Of a DNA stretch of 64,000 nucleotides, positions 25,363 to 37,706 are shown piece by piece. The first letter of the stretch is position 1. Every line of letters starts with the position of its first letter. The stretch spans positions 3,844,001 to 3,908,000 of the forward strand of contig OW818689.1 of NCBI GenBank assembly GCA_942493325.1, read 5' to 3'. A program made the translations under genes and the position numbers. The notes beneath the pieces are model-generated. The model made no database searches and was not told where the DNA came from. It saw only the letters and a list, made by a program, of their open reading frames with translations. Origin of the DNA: JAAFHB01 sp942493325. GTDB lineage: Bacteria > Bacteroidota > Bacteroidia > Bacteroidales > Prolixibacteraceae.

Positions 25363-25588
25363 CTTTGGAGGCGATAAGAAACGAATTCTTATCTCTTTCA
25401 GCTAATCAGCAATTAATATCTTTGAAGAAAGGGCAACTGGCTGTTGGCTTCTGGCGGCTGGCCAGTTACTAGTAGCTAGATGCTAGTTGCTTTCTCTTTT
25501 ATGAACGCAAATTTCTTTAAATTCATTTAACACAAGGGAAGAAACATTGGTATTTAAGAAAAATGGGTATCAAATAGTATCCCGGCCC

Positions 25589-28475
<2,887 letters not shown>

Positions 28476-28650
28476 CTCGCCTATGGTACACAAATCATCA
28501 CTGATCGTGTACCGGATTTCTCCTTTACGCATTTCTTTTAAAAACTTCTGTTTCTTCCAATATGTCAATGAACTTTATCCTCTCGGACAGGCAGATTTCG
28601 AAGGAATCGAACCTTGCTTCTCTCTTTTTCTCGCCACCAGGCAAACCTTG

Positions 28651-28860
28651 TGATTTACGATTTATGATTTACGATTTACGATTTACGATTTACGATTTAT
28701 CACTATCCCAATTCGGAATTCGTAATTCTGTATTTCAATCTTTTAATGAACGTGTATTGTTTTTATTTCTACTTGTTTCCAGGTATTTCCAACTTATTCC
28801 CACCACTTTTCCAATTCGTAATTTCGTAAATCGTAATTTGTAATTTCGTAAATCGTAATT
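28651..28860. repeat. Heptamer microsatellite and related AT-rich repeats in the 23S-tRNA spacer
   Basis: About seven tandem copies of GATTTAC (28651-28700), followed near 28810-28860 by the reverse-complement-like motif CGTAAATCGTAATT repeated. They lie in the transcribed spacer between tRNA-Ala and 23S, where processing stems are expected. Confidence 0.75.
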
Positions 28861-28866
28861 GTTTTG

Positions 28867-28940
28867 TGGAGAATAAGGGAGTCGAACCCTTGACCTCTTG
28901 AATGCAAATCAAGCGCTCTAGCCAACTGAGCTAATCCCCC
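28867..28940 (-). tRNA. tRNA-Ala (anticodon TGC)
   Basis: 74 bases: GGGGGAT acceptor arm, AGCTCAGTTGGCTAGAGC D-arm, anticodon loop TTTGCAT, GGTTCGACTCC T-arm, 3' strand ATTCTCC plus discriminator A. It sits between 16S and 23S as usual. CCA is not encoded. Confidence 0.95.
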
Positions 28941-29052
28941 AGGTCTATAATCATATGGCTCAAGTCCCGTTATTTCGGGAGATTTACTATTCTTTCATTT
29001 ACTATTGACTATTTAAATCGAAAATCGTAAATGTGTCAATCGTAAATAATAG

Positions 29053-29126
29053 TAGTCCCACCCAGACTTGAACTGGGGACCTCTACATTATCAGTGTAGC
29101 GCTCTAACCAGCTGAGCTACGGGACT
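29053..29126 (-). tRNA. tRNA-Ile (anticodon GAT)
   Basis: 74 bases: AGTCCCG acceptor, AGCTCAGCTGGTTAGAGC D-arm, anticodon loop CTGATAA, TTCAAGTC T-arm, 3' strand ending GGGACT plus discriminator A. The anticodon GAT and rRNA spacer position identify it. Confidence 0.95.
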
Positions 29127-29322
29127 GTTATTCAATTATGAATTACTAATTATGAATTATAAATTATAAATGATATAATCAATAACTTACAATCCTAATC
29201 CGATAACTGCCAATTCCGTAATTCCTAATTTGTAATTTTTTTTAAAAAGGAAGAGGACGCGCTATAAACAAAATAGCAAACAATACTTACTCTATTATAA
29301 CTTCGGTCGGGTACAGTCTCCA

Positions 29323-30838
<1,516 letters not shown>

Positions 30839-31027
30839 TGTATAGAAAATTTTAAAAATGTTTTCTGTCCTGACCCGACTTTCTGAACTTATTATCCAAT
30901 AAGCTGTCGCAGCTTATCTCATTCGTAGTTTGTCTTCTTTCCTTCTCAAATATCTTCAATGAACTCACTTGTTCGTATTCTCATTCTTGTCTTCCGTTAT
31001 CCCTGATTTTTTCAGGCGAAAGTTCGG

Positions 31028-31058
31028 CAAAGGTAATCCAATTTTCCGTTTCTCCAAA
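31028..31058 (-). promoter_or_regulatory. rRNA operon promoter (TTTG-N19-TACCTTTG)
   Basis: On the minus strand a -33 box TTTG (31055-31058) is followed after exactly 19 bases by a -7 box TACCTTTG (31028-31035), a perfect match to the Bacteroidota primary sigma consensus. Transcription should start near 31021, giving a leader of about 180 bases before 16S. A further -7-like TACATTTG lies at 31164-31171 without a matching -33 box and might be a second promoter. The rest of the 515-base gap to lipB holds no gene. Confidence 0.85.
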
Positions 31059-31353
31059 ACTTTTTTTCCGTTTTTTTTTCCGGTATCCTTATCCCCCCGT
31101 TGCCTCAATCATGCTGTGAACGCCGATAAAAGTTCCCGTTAATCGTTCCCTGAAATCGTGGTGCAAATGTAAACGGTTTTAAGCCCGACTTGCAGCATCC
31201 CAATAAAAAACTGATGAATTTCCTGCTTTTTCTTCACTTAAAAATGCATGTGCCAAAATTTCAGCAGGATAGGTGTGTTAACTGAATGTTAAGCCTGATT
31301 TACCACCCGAAAAATAGAGTGATTTAGTGTAAAACCGGGCCGAGGAACAGGCT

Positions 31354-32058
31354 TCAGATGATCGTTGCCTCAAAGATTTCGGCGAATTTTTGCAAAACCA
31401 CCTTTTTCACTGAAGCAAAATCCTGCCTTTCGCCGAGCTCCTTTTCAAGTGAAGTCACCCCTTTATCGGAAAAACCGCATGGATTGATGTGTTTAAAATA
31501 TTCAAGATCGGTATTAATGTTTAAAGCAAACCCGTGCATAGTCACGAATCGGGAGCTTTTTACCCCGATTGCGCAGATTTTACGTGCACCCGGCTTACCA
31601 ACATCGAGCCAGACACCCGTAGCCTTCGGATCGCGTGACGCCTCAAGGCCATAAACAGAAACCGCCCTGATAATTGCTTCCTCTATATTATATATGTATT
31701 GCCTGAGACCAATTCCAAAATTTTCGAGATCGAGAATCGGATAACCTACGATCTGCCCCGGCCCATGATAAGTAATATCTCCGCCACGATCTGTCTTGAA
31801 GAAAACAGCGTCCTTAGCTTGTAGCTGGATATAATTCAGGAGCAGGTTATGCTCATCGCCGCTTTTACCCAGCGTGTAAACATGCGGATGCTCCACAAAG
31901 ATCAGGTAATTTGGCGTTGGAACTCTTTCTCCGGCATCAGCATTGCTGTTTGCCTTTTTCAGTTCTACGATCTGTTGCAATAACTCTTCCTGCTTTTCCC
32001 AGGTATATTTATATTCAGAAATTCCCAGATCGAGGAATTTTACTTCTTTATTATTCAT
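31354..32058 (-). CDS. lipB: Octanoyltransferase LipB
   Basis: Transfers octanoyl groups from acyl carrier protein to lipoyl domains, first step of lipoate synthesis. The 234 residues include TDRGGDITYHGPGQIVGYPILDL, the catalytic Lys of KICAIGVKSSRFVTMHGFALN and the catalytic Cys of NPCGFSDKGVTSLEKEL. Six bases separate it from lipA, so both are one operon and supply lipoyl groups to 2-oxoacid dehydrogenases or the glycine cleavage system. Confidence 0.95.
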   Translation of the reverse strand: MNNKEVKFLDLGISEYKYTWEKQEELLQQIVELKKANSNADAGERVPTPNYLIFVEHPHVYTLGKSGDEHNLLLNYIQLQAKDAVFFKTDRGGDITYHGPGQIVGYPILDLENFGIGLRQYIYNIEEAIIRAVSVYGLEASRDPKATGVWLDVGKPGARKICAIGVKSSRFVTMHGFALNINTDLEYFKHINPCGFSDKGVTSLEKELGERQDFASVKKVVLQKFAEIFEATII

Positions 32059-32064
32059 CTGAGC

Positions 32065-32910
32065 TCAGCGTATGTGTTTTTCAGCGTGATACGAAGACCG
32101 GACAAGAGGTGCACTCTCAACAATCCGGAATCCTCTTCGAAGTCCTTCACTCTTTAACCTGGCAAATTCATCGGGGTGGATGTATTCTGCAACTTCAAGA
32201 TGGGTTCTTGTGGGTTGTAAATACTGACCCATAGTAAATATTTCACATCCCGCACTCACGAGATCATCCATTGTTTTATGGATCTCATCGCTTGTTTCAC
32301 CCAAACCCAGCATAATTCCAGACTTCGAAACACACGGGGAAACTGAAATTTTTCGGATGACATCCAGGCTGGTCTGGTATTTGGCCCGACTCCTGACCAA
32401 TGGTGTGAGCCTTTCGACCGTTTCGAGATTGTGTGAAATAATATCCGGTGCGGCATTTGCGACCATTTGAATCAATTCCGGCCTGTTATCAAAATCAGGA
32501 ATTAACACCTCTATCGTGATGCCGGGATTTATCAGTTTAACAGCGGTAATGGTAGCTTCCCAGTGTGAAGCTCCCCCATCCTCAAGATCATCGCGATCGA
32601 CAGAAGTAATAACGGCATGTTTTAATCCCATCAACTTTACCGATTCTGCCAGTTTTAAAGGCTCATCCGGATCGGGTGGGAATGGTTTCCCGGTACGAGT
32701 GGCACAAAATTTACAGGAACGGGTACAAATTTCACCCAGAATCATGAAAGTTGCAGTACCGGCACCCCAACATTCGCCCATATTAGGACATTGTCCGCTG
32801 GAACATATTGTATGCAACCCGTGACCGGCGACTACTTGTTTAACGTGCCGGTAATTAGCTCCAAGCGGCAACTTGATTTTAAGCCAGTCGGGCTTTCTTT
32901 TAATATCCAT
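32065..32910 (-). CDS. lipA: Lipoyl synthase LipA
   Basis: Radical SAM enzyme inserting two sulfur atoms into octanoyl-lipoyl domains. Both iron-sulfur motifs are present: the auxiliary cluster CSSGQCPNMGEC and the radical SAM CTRSCKFC, followed by the C-terminal RSSYHAE region with the conserved Ser. The frame is open to 33021, but homologs start at MDIKRKPDWLKIKLP, so I place the start at 32910 (281 residues). lipB follows after 6 bases. Confidence 0.95.
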   Translation of the reverse strand: MDIKRKPDWLKIKLPLGANYRHVKQVVAGHGLHTICSSGQCPNMGECWGAGTATFMILGEICTRSCKFCATRTGKPFPPDPDEPLKLAESVKLMGLKHAVITSVDRDDLEDGGASHWEATITAVKLINPGITIEVLIPDFDNRPELIQMVANAAPDIISHNLETVERLTPLVRSRAKYQTSLDVIRKISVSPCVSKSGIMLGLGETSDEIHKTMDDLVSAGCEIFTMGQYLQPTRTHLEVAEYIHPDEFARLKSEGLRRGFRIVESAPLVRSSYHAEKHIR

Positions 32911-33031
32911 TTTAACCACCAATTTTTGAGGGTGCCAAGATAAGCATTTTAAAGAACTGTTAAATTTGGAATTGCATTTTGGGTTTATATTAATCCCTTG
33001 CAATGAATTACAATTTATCAAAGAATATTTG

Positions 33032-33039
33032 TATCTTTG
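33032..33039 (+). promoter_or_regulatory. -7 promoter element of the two-gene cassette (TATCTTTG)
   Basis: TAnnTTTG match ending 23 bases before the ATG at 33063. Confidence 0.5.
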
Positions 33040-33062
33040 AATTCGGGTCTAAATCTAAATAA

Positions 33063-33383
33063 GTGATACAAAAACAGTTCTATAAAATACTGAATAGAGA
33101 AGGAACTGACAGATTGAGGGTCCGACTTGAAATTAATAAAGGAGAATTGATTAACATTGTAGTGCAATATGAGAGTTTGATAGAGAATAAGTGGAAAGCA
33201 ATTGTCCGGTATGATATCAAACATGGCTTTTTTCATCGGGATATGATGACAGCAAATGGGGACAAAATTAAAACTCCGATTGATATTTCAGATTTGAATT
33301 CAGCAACAATCTATGCAGAACAGGATATCAAAGATAAGTGGGAGCATTACAAACAAAGGTATTTAAAAGGATTAAAGAAATGA
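33063..33383 (+). CDS. Small protein of a two-gene cassette, DUF7718-like
   Basis: 106 residues, soluble, no signal or membrane span. It looks like the DUF7718 group of uncharacterised proteins (KGELINIVVQYESLI, KAIVRYDIKHGFFHRDMM, then DLNSATIYAEQDIKDKWEHYK), a resemblance made from memory and not tested. It overlaps the next gene by 4 bases (ATGA). The pair is flanked by lipA on the other strand and by a large hairpin, which gives it the look of an accessory insert. A toxin-antitoxin role is possible but there is no catalytic motif to support it. Confidence 0.65.
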   Translation: MIQKQFYKILNREGTDRLRVRLEINKGELINIVVQYESLIENKWKAIVRYDIKHGFFHRDMMTANGDKIKTPIDISDLNSATIYAEQDIKDKWEHYKQRYLKGLKK

Positions 33384-33583
33384 CAAACAAAGAAATAGTA
33401 AACAGGAATATTGGATTAACATTTGATTTGGTACGTAAAATCATTGAAAATCCTGAATTGATTGAAAAAATACCCGATAATAGTGTAATTGAATTTGTAG
33501 AAAAAGATTTTGAATTAAAGAAAAAGAAGTACGCAAAAAATAGCAAATTGGTAAGAGTAAATAATGAGATTAAATTAGAATAA
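33380..33583 (+). CDS. Small protein of a two-gene cassette, DUF5647-like
   Basis: 67 residues beginning MTNKEIVNRNIGLTF at the ATG that overlaps the stop of the preceding gene. The segment IIENPELIEKIPDNSVIEFVEKDFELKKKK resembles DUF5647 proteins. The C-terminus is Lys-rich. Translational coupling suggests the two products act together, perhaps as a complex. Function unknown. Confidence 0.65.
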   Translation: MTNKEIVNRNIGLTFDLVRKIIENPELIEKIPDNSVIEFVEKDFELKKKKYAKNSKLVRVNNEIKLE

Positions 33584-33781
33584 CCAATGAGATTTATTTC
33601 CCTATAGCCGATTAATCATATCATTTAATATTATGCTTTATTTTTTCCCTCAATTTGTTTTTTTGACTTATTCTTTATATCGCAAATAGGTAGTCTCTAT
33701 CTGCTCAATTAATCCTCTGTACAACTCGACAAGTTTTTCCATATCACTTAATTACTGAAATACGCCTTTATAAATCGCTAA

Positions 33782-33814
33782 AAACCTCAAAGGTTTTGGA
33801 AACCTTTGAGGTTT
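33782..33814. repeat. Perfect 15-base-pair hairpin (AAACCTCAAAGGTTT)
   Basis: Arms AAACCTCAAAGGTTT (33782-33796) and its exact reverse complement (33800-33814) with loop TGG. There is no T-run directly after it, so it is a weak terminator candidate and more likely one of the palindromic intergenic repeats common in this phylum. The surrounding 300-base gap (33584-33881) holds no gene. Confidence 0.8.
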
Positions 33815-33849
33815 ATGTACTGGAGTCGTAAGGTTCTAATATCTTTTCA

Positions 33850-33857
33850 TACTTTTG
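33850..33857 (+). promoter_or_regulatory. -7 promoter element of the POT transporter gene (TACTTTTG)
   Basis: TAnnTTTG match 24 bases before the ATG at 33882; no TTTG box at the ideal upstream distance. Confidence 0.45.
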
Positions 33858-33881
33858 GAACTCTTTCAAAATCTGTAGCAG

Positions 33882-35336
33882 ATGAGCGTATTCAGTGTTT
33901 TAAAAAAATATCCGTCTACCTTTTGGGTGGCCAATATTATGGAGTTATTCGAACGGTGGGCCTGGTATGGTTTTTATATCATATTTGCCTTGTACCTTAC
34001 CAACTCCACCGACGAAGGGGCGCTTGGATTTTCACAGACTCAAAAAGGGTGGATCATGGGAATTGGTACAGCTTTTCTCTACCTGTTGCCGATAATGACA
34101 GGCGCCCTCTCAGACCGGATCGGCTACCGGAAAACACTTTTTATCGCTTATACTATATATACTATAGTGTTCCTTCTTATTCCCATATTCAAATCCTATG
34201 TAGCTGTTTTCACCATTTATCTGTTTCTGGCAGTCGGAGCGGCCCTCTTTAAGCCCATTATATCGGCTACCGTGGCCAAGACAACCGATGAAGAGAGTTC
34301 ATCAATAGGATTTGGAATTTTTTATATGATGGTCAATATTGGTGCATTTATCGGTCCGTTTGTCACCGGTTATGTCAGAAAATTTTCCTGGGATTACGTT
34401 TTCTATTCCTCAGCTGCGGTAATTGCAGTCAATTTTATTCTTGTTGCCTTTTTTTACAAGGACCCAATAAAAAAAGATGCAAGCACTGATCAGCGCTATA
34501 CCTTCAAACAGCAGGCAGGTTTTGTTTTTGGAAATATCCGGAAAGCCTTGTCAGACTGGAGATTCAGCCTGTTTCTGTTAATTATTGCAGTATTCTGGAC
34601 CATGTATAACCAGTTTTACATGAGTTTGCCGGTTTTTATCGATCAATGGGTGGATACACGGATTATCTATGATTCACTGATCAACTACTGGCCATGGCTG
34701 GCACATCAGCTCGGAACCTCCGAGGGAACCATACCTGCCGAATATATCATGAATGTCGATGCAGGTGCCATCATTTTGTTCCAGATTGTAATATCCTATA
34801 TTGTAATGCGCTACAAGCCGCTTAGCGCCATGATTGCCGGAATACTGATCGCATCGGTCGGTCTTGGTCTAAGCCTTGCTACTCAGAACGGTCTTTACAT
34901 CGTATTGTCATTGTTGATTTTCTCCGTAGGTGAGATGTCGAGTTCCCCTAAGATCACAGAATACATCGGTCGTATCGCCCCTCCTGACAAGACGGCTCTT
35001 TACATGGGATGTTCGTATATCCCACTTGCCATTGGTTATATATTTGCCGGCATTGTCTCCGGGAATGTTTACCAGACCCTCTCCGACAAAATAACACTAA
35101 CTCAACGGGAGATAGCTGCCCGGGGTATCGATCTTCCCGAAATAGGGGATACCTTTACTAAAAATGATTTCTTTAGCACAGCGGCAACTAAAATGAATAT
35201 GTCAACCGATCAGCTTACGCAATTTTTATGGGATAAGTATGAACCCTCTTCATTCTGGCTTGTTGTTCTCGGCATGGGGGTAACAGCGTCGGCATTGCTG
35301 TTTTTGTACGATCAGTTTATCATCAGAAAGAGATAA
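33882..35336 (+). CDS. MFS transporter, POT/PTR2-like peptide symporter
   Basis: 484 residues with about 12 hydrophobic spans. The N-terminal ELFERWAWYGFYIIFALYL corresponds to the ExxERFxYYG proton-coupling motif of proton-dependent oligopeptide transporters, and FLAVGAALFKPIISATVAK matches the family's second signature. A hydrophilic loop with TDQRYTFKQQ lies near residue 205. Substrate is probably di- or tripeptides, but the family also includes other substrates. The next gene, 33 bases on, encodes an outer-membrane-type protein and is probably co-transcribed. Confidence 0.82.
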   Translation: MSVFSVLKKYPSTFWVANIMELFERWAWYGFYIIFALYLTNSTDEGALGFSQTQKGWIMGIGTAFLYLLPIMTGALSDRIGYRKTLFIAYTIYTIVFLLIPIFKSYVAVFTIYLFLAVGAALFKPIISATVAKTTDEESSSIGFGIFYMMVNIGAFIGPFVTGYVRKFSWDYVFYSSAAVIAVNFILVAFFYKDPIKKDASTDQRYTFKQQAGFVFGNIRKALSDWRFSLFLLIIAVFWTMYNQFYMSLPVFIDQWVDTRIIYDSLINYWPWLAHQLGTSEGTIPAEYIMNVDAGAIILFQIVISYIVMRYKPLSAMIAGILIASVGLGLSLATQNGLYIVLSLLIFSVGEMSSSPKITEYIGRIAPPDKTALYMGCSYIPLAIGYIFAGIVSGNVYQTLSDKITLTQREIAARGIDLPEIGDTFTKNDFFSTAATKMNMSTDQLTQFLWDKYEPSSFWLVVLGMGVTASALLFLYDQFIIRKR

Positions 35337-35369
35337 CTTTACAAAGGAGAATAAATTAATACCTGACCG

Positions 35370-36530
35370 ATGATTACAAGATTCAATAAGTTACACATCA
35401 GAAAGAGGGTTTTGATTTTCTTCCTGTTTATAAGCAGCCTTACGGCTACAGGCCAGAACGATTATCACATTTTTCAGTATTATGAGCCCTTTACCCCCGA
35501 TAGTACCGGATCGTTTTATATCGCGGTTGACAATGTGAATTTCTTTAAAAACAATGAGTATAAAGGTGATATAGCTACCGGCTACACGCTTACCGGTGCG
35601 TGGCTTCGTCCTAAACTGGTTTATTATCCTGATAAGAAACTAAGAATGGAATTCGGGGGAAATGTTCTTAAGTACAATGGACGTGACGAGTATCATCATC
35701 TTTCACCATGGTTTAACGTACAATTTCAGCCAACCGAAAAAATCTCTGTGATTCTCGGAAATCTGAATGCCAACCAAAATCACAACTTGCCCGAACCAAT
35801 CGCAGATCCTGAAAGGTTTCTTACTGCCAAACCCGAGGCAGGTCTTCAGATCATGTATAAATCACCCAATTTTACTGCAGATCTGTGGATCGACTGGCAA
35901 CAGTTCATCCTGAAGGGAGATCCGATTAAGGAACAATTTGCCTTCGGAACCAGGACGAACTGGAAAATACTGGAAAAAGGCAGTTCCAGCCTCTCAATCC
36001 CCTTTGCATTTTATGGCTGGCATCAGGGAGGTGAAATCGATATCGCGCAAGGACTTGCAAAATCCTACATCAGTATCACTCCAGGTCTCTCCTATATGAA
36101 AAAACTTTCCGGCAAAACTTTCAGGCAATGGAGGTTAAATACCCATTATTCACTTTCAACTTATCCCGAAGATGGCATTGTCTTCCTGGAACCGAAGGGT
36201 TGGGGATTTTATGCAAACAGTTCGATGGCTACCCGTTTTGGAGGATTAACACTTGCATACTGGCATGGTCATCAGTTCTATACGCCACAGGGCGGCCCAC
36301 TCTATCAAAATCTGTCGTACTCAGGAACAAAAATGATTCCTGAAAACAAATTGTTGAATCTGAAGTATCATTTTGATTACGAGCTCATGCCTCAAACTTT
36401 TTTTGGCTTCCGGTTTGATTACTATTATGATACCATTAACCGGCAAACGATGAATAGTGCAGCATTGTACGTGGTTGTTAATTTCGGAGGATCACCTAAA
36501 ATTAATCGTCGCTTTTCATTGATTCAGTAG
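35370..36530 (+). CDS. Putative outer-membrane beta-barrel protein
   Basis: 386 residues with a signal peptide (about 1-28, ending TATGQ). The rest alternates aromatic and hydrophilic residues in strand-like blocks (FYIAVDNVNFF, LRMEFGGNVLKY, FNVQFQPTEKISVILGNLNA, FFGFRFDYYYDT, AALYVVVNFGGSP), as in outer-membrane barrels. No closer family is recognised. It lies 33 bases after the peptide-type transporter, so it might help bring the same substrate across the outer membrane. That link is inference from position only. Confidence 0.7.
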   Translation: MITRFNKLHIRKRVLIFFLFISSLTATGQNDYHIFQYYEPFTPDSTGSFYIAVDNVNFFKNNEYKGDIATGYTLTGAWLRPKLVYYPDKKLRMEFGGNVLKYNGRDEYHHLSPWFNVQFQPTEKISVILGNLNANQNHNLPEPIADPERFLTAKPEAGLQIMYKSPNFTADLWIDWQQFILKGDPIKEQFAFGTRTNWKILEKGSSSLSIPFAFYGWHQGGEIDIAQGLAKSYISITPGLSYMKKLSGKTFRQWRLNTHYSLSTYPEDGIVFLEPKGWGFYANSSMATRFGGLTLAYWHGHQFYTPQGGPLYQNLSYSGTKMIPENKLLNLKYHFDYELMPQTFFGFRFDYYYDTINRQTMNSAALYVVVNFGGSPKINRRFSLIQ

Positions 36531-36550
36531 AAGTTATTTTTATGCAGAAG

Positions 36551-36580
36551 TTGTTAATTCAAAAATATTAAATACTTTTG
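36551..36580 (+). promoter_or_regulatory. Promoter of the rplM operon (TTG-N19-TACTTTTG)
   Basis: TTG at 36551-36553 and TACTTTTG at 36573-36580 are separated by 19 bases. The predicted transcript has a leader of about 150 bases before the rplM GTG. Confidence 0.75.
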
Positions 36581-36583
36581 CAG

Positions 36584-36741
36584 TCCCGATTTTATCCTCA
36601 TTTGCTGAAGTATTAATCGGGCGTTGTGGCAACCTTAGCAAAATGTTATTAACAATTTATTGTTGGTAAACCTGTTACAACTCCTGTTAATCGTGTGAAT
36701 CAGCAAAAAATGGATTGTCACATTTAAAACTTGAAACGAAA
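36584..36741 (+). promoter_or_regulatory. Long 5' leader of rplM, candidate ribosomal-protein leader
   Basis: About 150 transcribed but untranslated bases. A stem can form between CCCGATT (36585-36591) and AATCGGG (36615-36621), followed by smaller stems (GTTGTGGCAAC, AACAATTTATTGTT). A structured L13 leader has been proposed for Bacteroidia; this could be a case of it, by position only. Confidence 0.45.
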
Positions 36742-37197
36742 GTGGATACTTTAAGTTACAAAACAATATCGTTGAACAAAGCAACGGTAAACAAAGAGTG
36801 GGTCATCGTAGATGCCACCGATCAGATTCTGGGTCGTTTGGCCAGCAAAGTGGCACTTGTCCTTAGGGGTAAGCATAAACCAGGATACACTCCTCATGTT
36901 GATTGTGGTGATAACGTGATCGTTATCAACGCTGAAAAAGTAAAATTAACCGGGAATAAATGGAAGGGTAAAGAGTATATCCGTCATACAGGTTATCCCG
37001 GAGGTCAGCGAGTACAGACTGCTGCGGATATTCTGAAAAAATATCCCGAAAGACTCATGGAAAAATCTGTGAAAGGAATGCTCCCGAAAAATAGTCTCGG
37101 TGCAAAACTTTTCACCAATCTGCATGTATTTGTAGGCGCGAATCATGACAAGGAAGCACAGCAGCCAAAATTTATTAACCTGGACAATATTAGGTAA
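36742..37197 (+). CDS. rplM: 50S ribosomal protein L13
   Basis: 151 residues with the L13 core VDATDQILGRLASKVALVLRGKHKPGYTPHVDCGDNVIVINA and the C-terminal KSVKGMLPKNSLG. The start is the GTG at 36742: homologs begin MDTLSYKT, and the only upstream alternative is a TTG at 36715 that would add nine unconserved residues. It is 5 bases from rpsI, the usual L13-S9 pair, under a promoter at 36551-36580. Confidence 0.95.
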   Translation: MDTLSYKTISLNKATVNKEWVIVDATDQILGRLASKVALVLRGKHKPGYTPHVDCGDNVIVINAEKVKLTGNKWKGKEYIRHTGYPGGQRVQTAADILKKYPERLMEKSVKGMLPKNSLGAKLFTNLHVFVGANHDKEAQQPKFINLDNIR

Positions 37198-37202
37198 GTA
37201 TC

Positions 37203-37592
37203 ATGGAAATCATTAACACTATTGGCAGAAGAAAAACTGCTGTTGCCCGTGTATATCTTTCTGAAGGAAAAGGAAACATTACCATCAATAAACGGGAATT
37301 AAACGAATATTTCCCCGTAGGAACTTTGCAATACATTGTACTTCAGCCATTTAATCTTTGTGAGGTAGCCGGTCAGTACGATGTAAAAGTCAATCTCGAC
37401 GGTGGTGGCTTAAATGGTCAGGCGGAAGCTCTTCGTCTGGGTATTTCACGTGCCCTGCTCAAAATCAACGAAGCCGAGTATCGTCCCAAACTGAAAGCTG
37501 CCGGTTTTCTGACACGTGATCCACGCGAGGTGGAACGTAAAAAACCGGGACGTCCGAAAGCGCGTAAACGCTTCCAGTTCTCGAAACGTTAA
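37203..37592 (+). CDS. rpsI: 30S ribosomal protein S9
   Basis: 129 residues with the N-terminal GRRKTAVARVYLSEGKGNITIN and the basic C-terminus RKKPGRPKARKRFQFSKR, whose final KR reaches the P-site. Length and both ends are complete. It follows rplM by 5 bases and precedes rpsB after 114 bases that hold a strong hairpin. Confidence 0.96.
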   Translation: MEIINTIGRRKTAVARVYLSEGKGNITINKRELNEYFPVGTLQYIVLQPFNLCEVAGQYDVKVNLDGGGLNGQAEALRLGISRALLKINEAEYRPKLKAAGFLTRDPREVERKKPGRPKARKRFQFSKR

Positions 37593-37636
37593 TCTTCGGA
37601 TTGAAATTTTTTTTAATAAATATTGTTTAGCATCTA

Positions 37637-37676
37637 AATTACCCGGACTCCAATTATTTTGGACTACCGGGTAATT
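37637..37676 (+). promoter_or_regulatory. Extended hairpin ahead of rpsB
   Basis: Outer stem AATTACCCGG (37637-37646) / CCGGGTAATT (37667-37676), inner stem TCCAA / TTGGA with loop TTATT. No T-run follows, so it is not a typical terminator. It begins 70 bases before the rpsB ATG and may be an S2 leader structure or a processing/attenuation site in the rplM-tsf operon. Confidence 0.6.
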
Positions 37677-37706
37677 GACTGAACAGAACGTAAACAAATC
37701 ATTATT

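Noticed and set aside
32911..33021. 37-residue N-terminal extension of LipA
   Set aside because: Not conserved in the family and rich in Asn/Lys/Ser from AT-rich intergenic sequence; the usual LipA start is at 32910.
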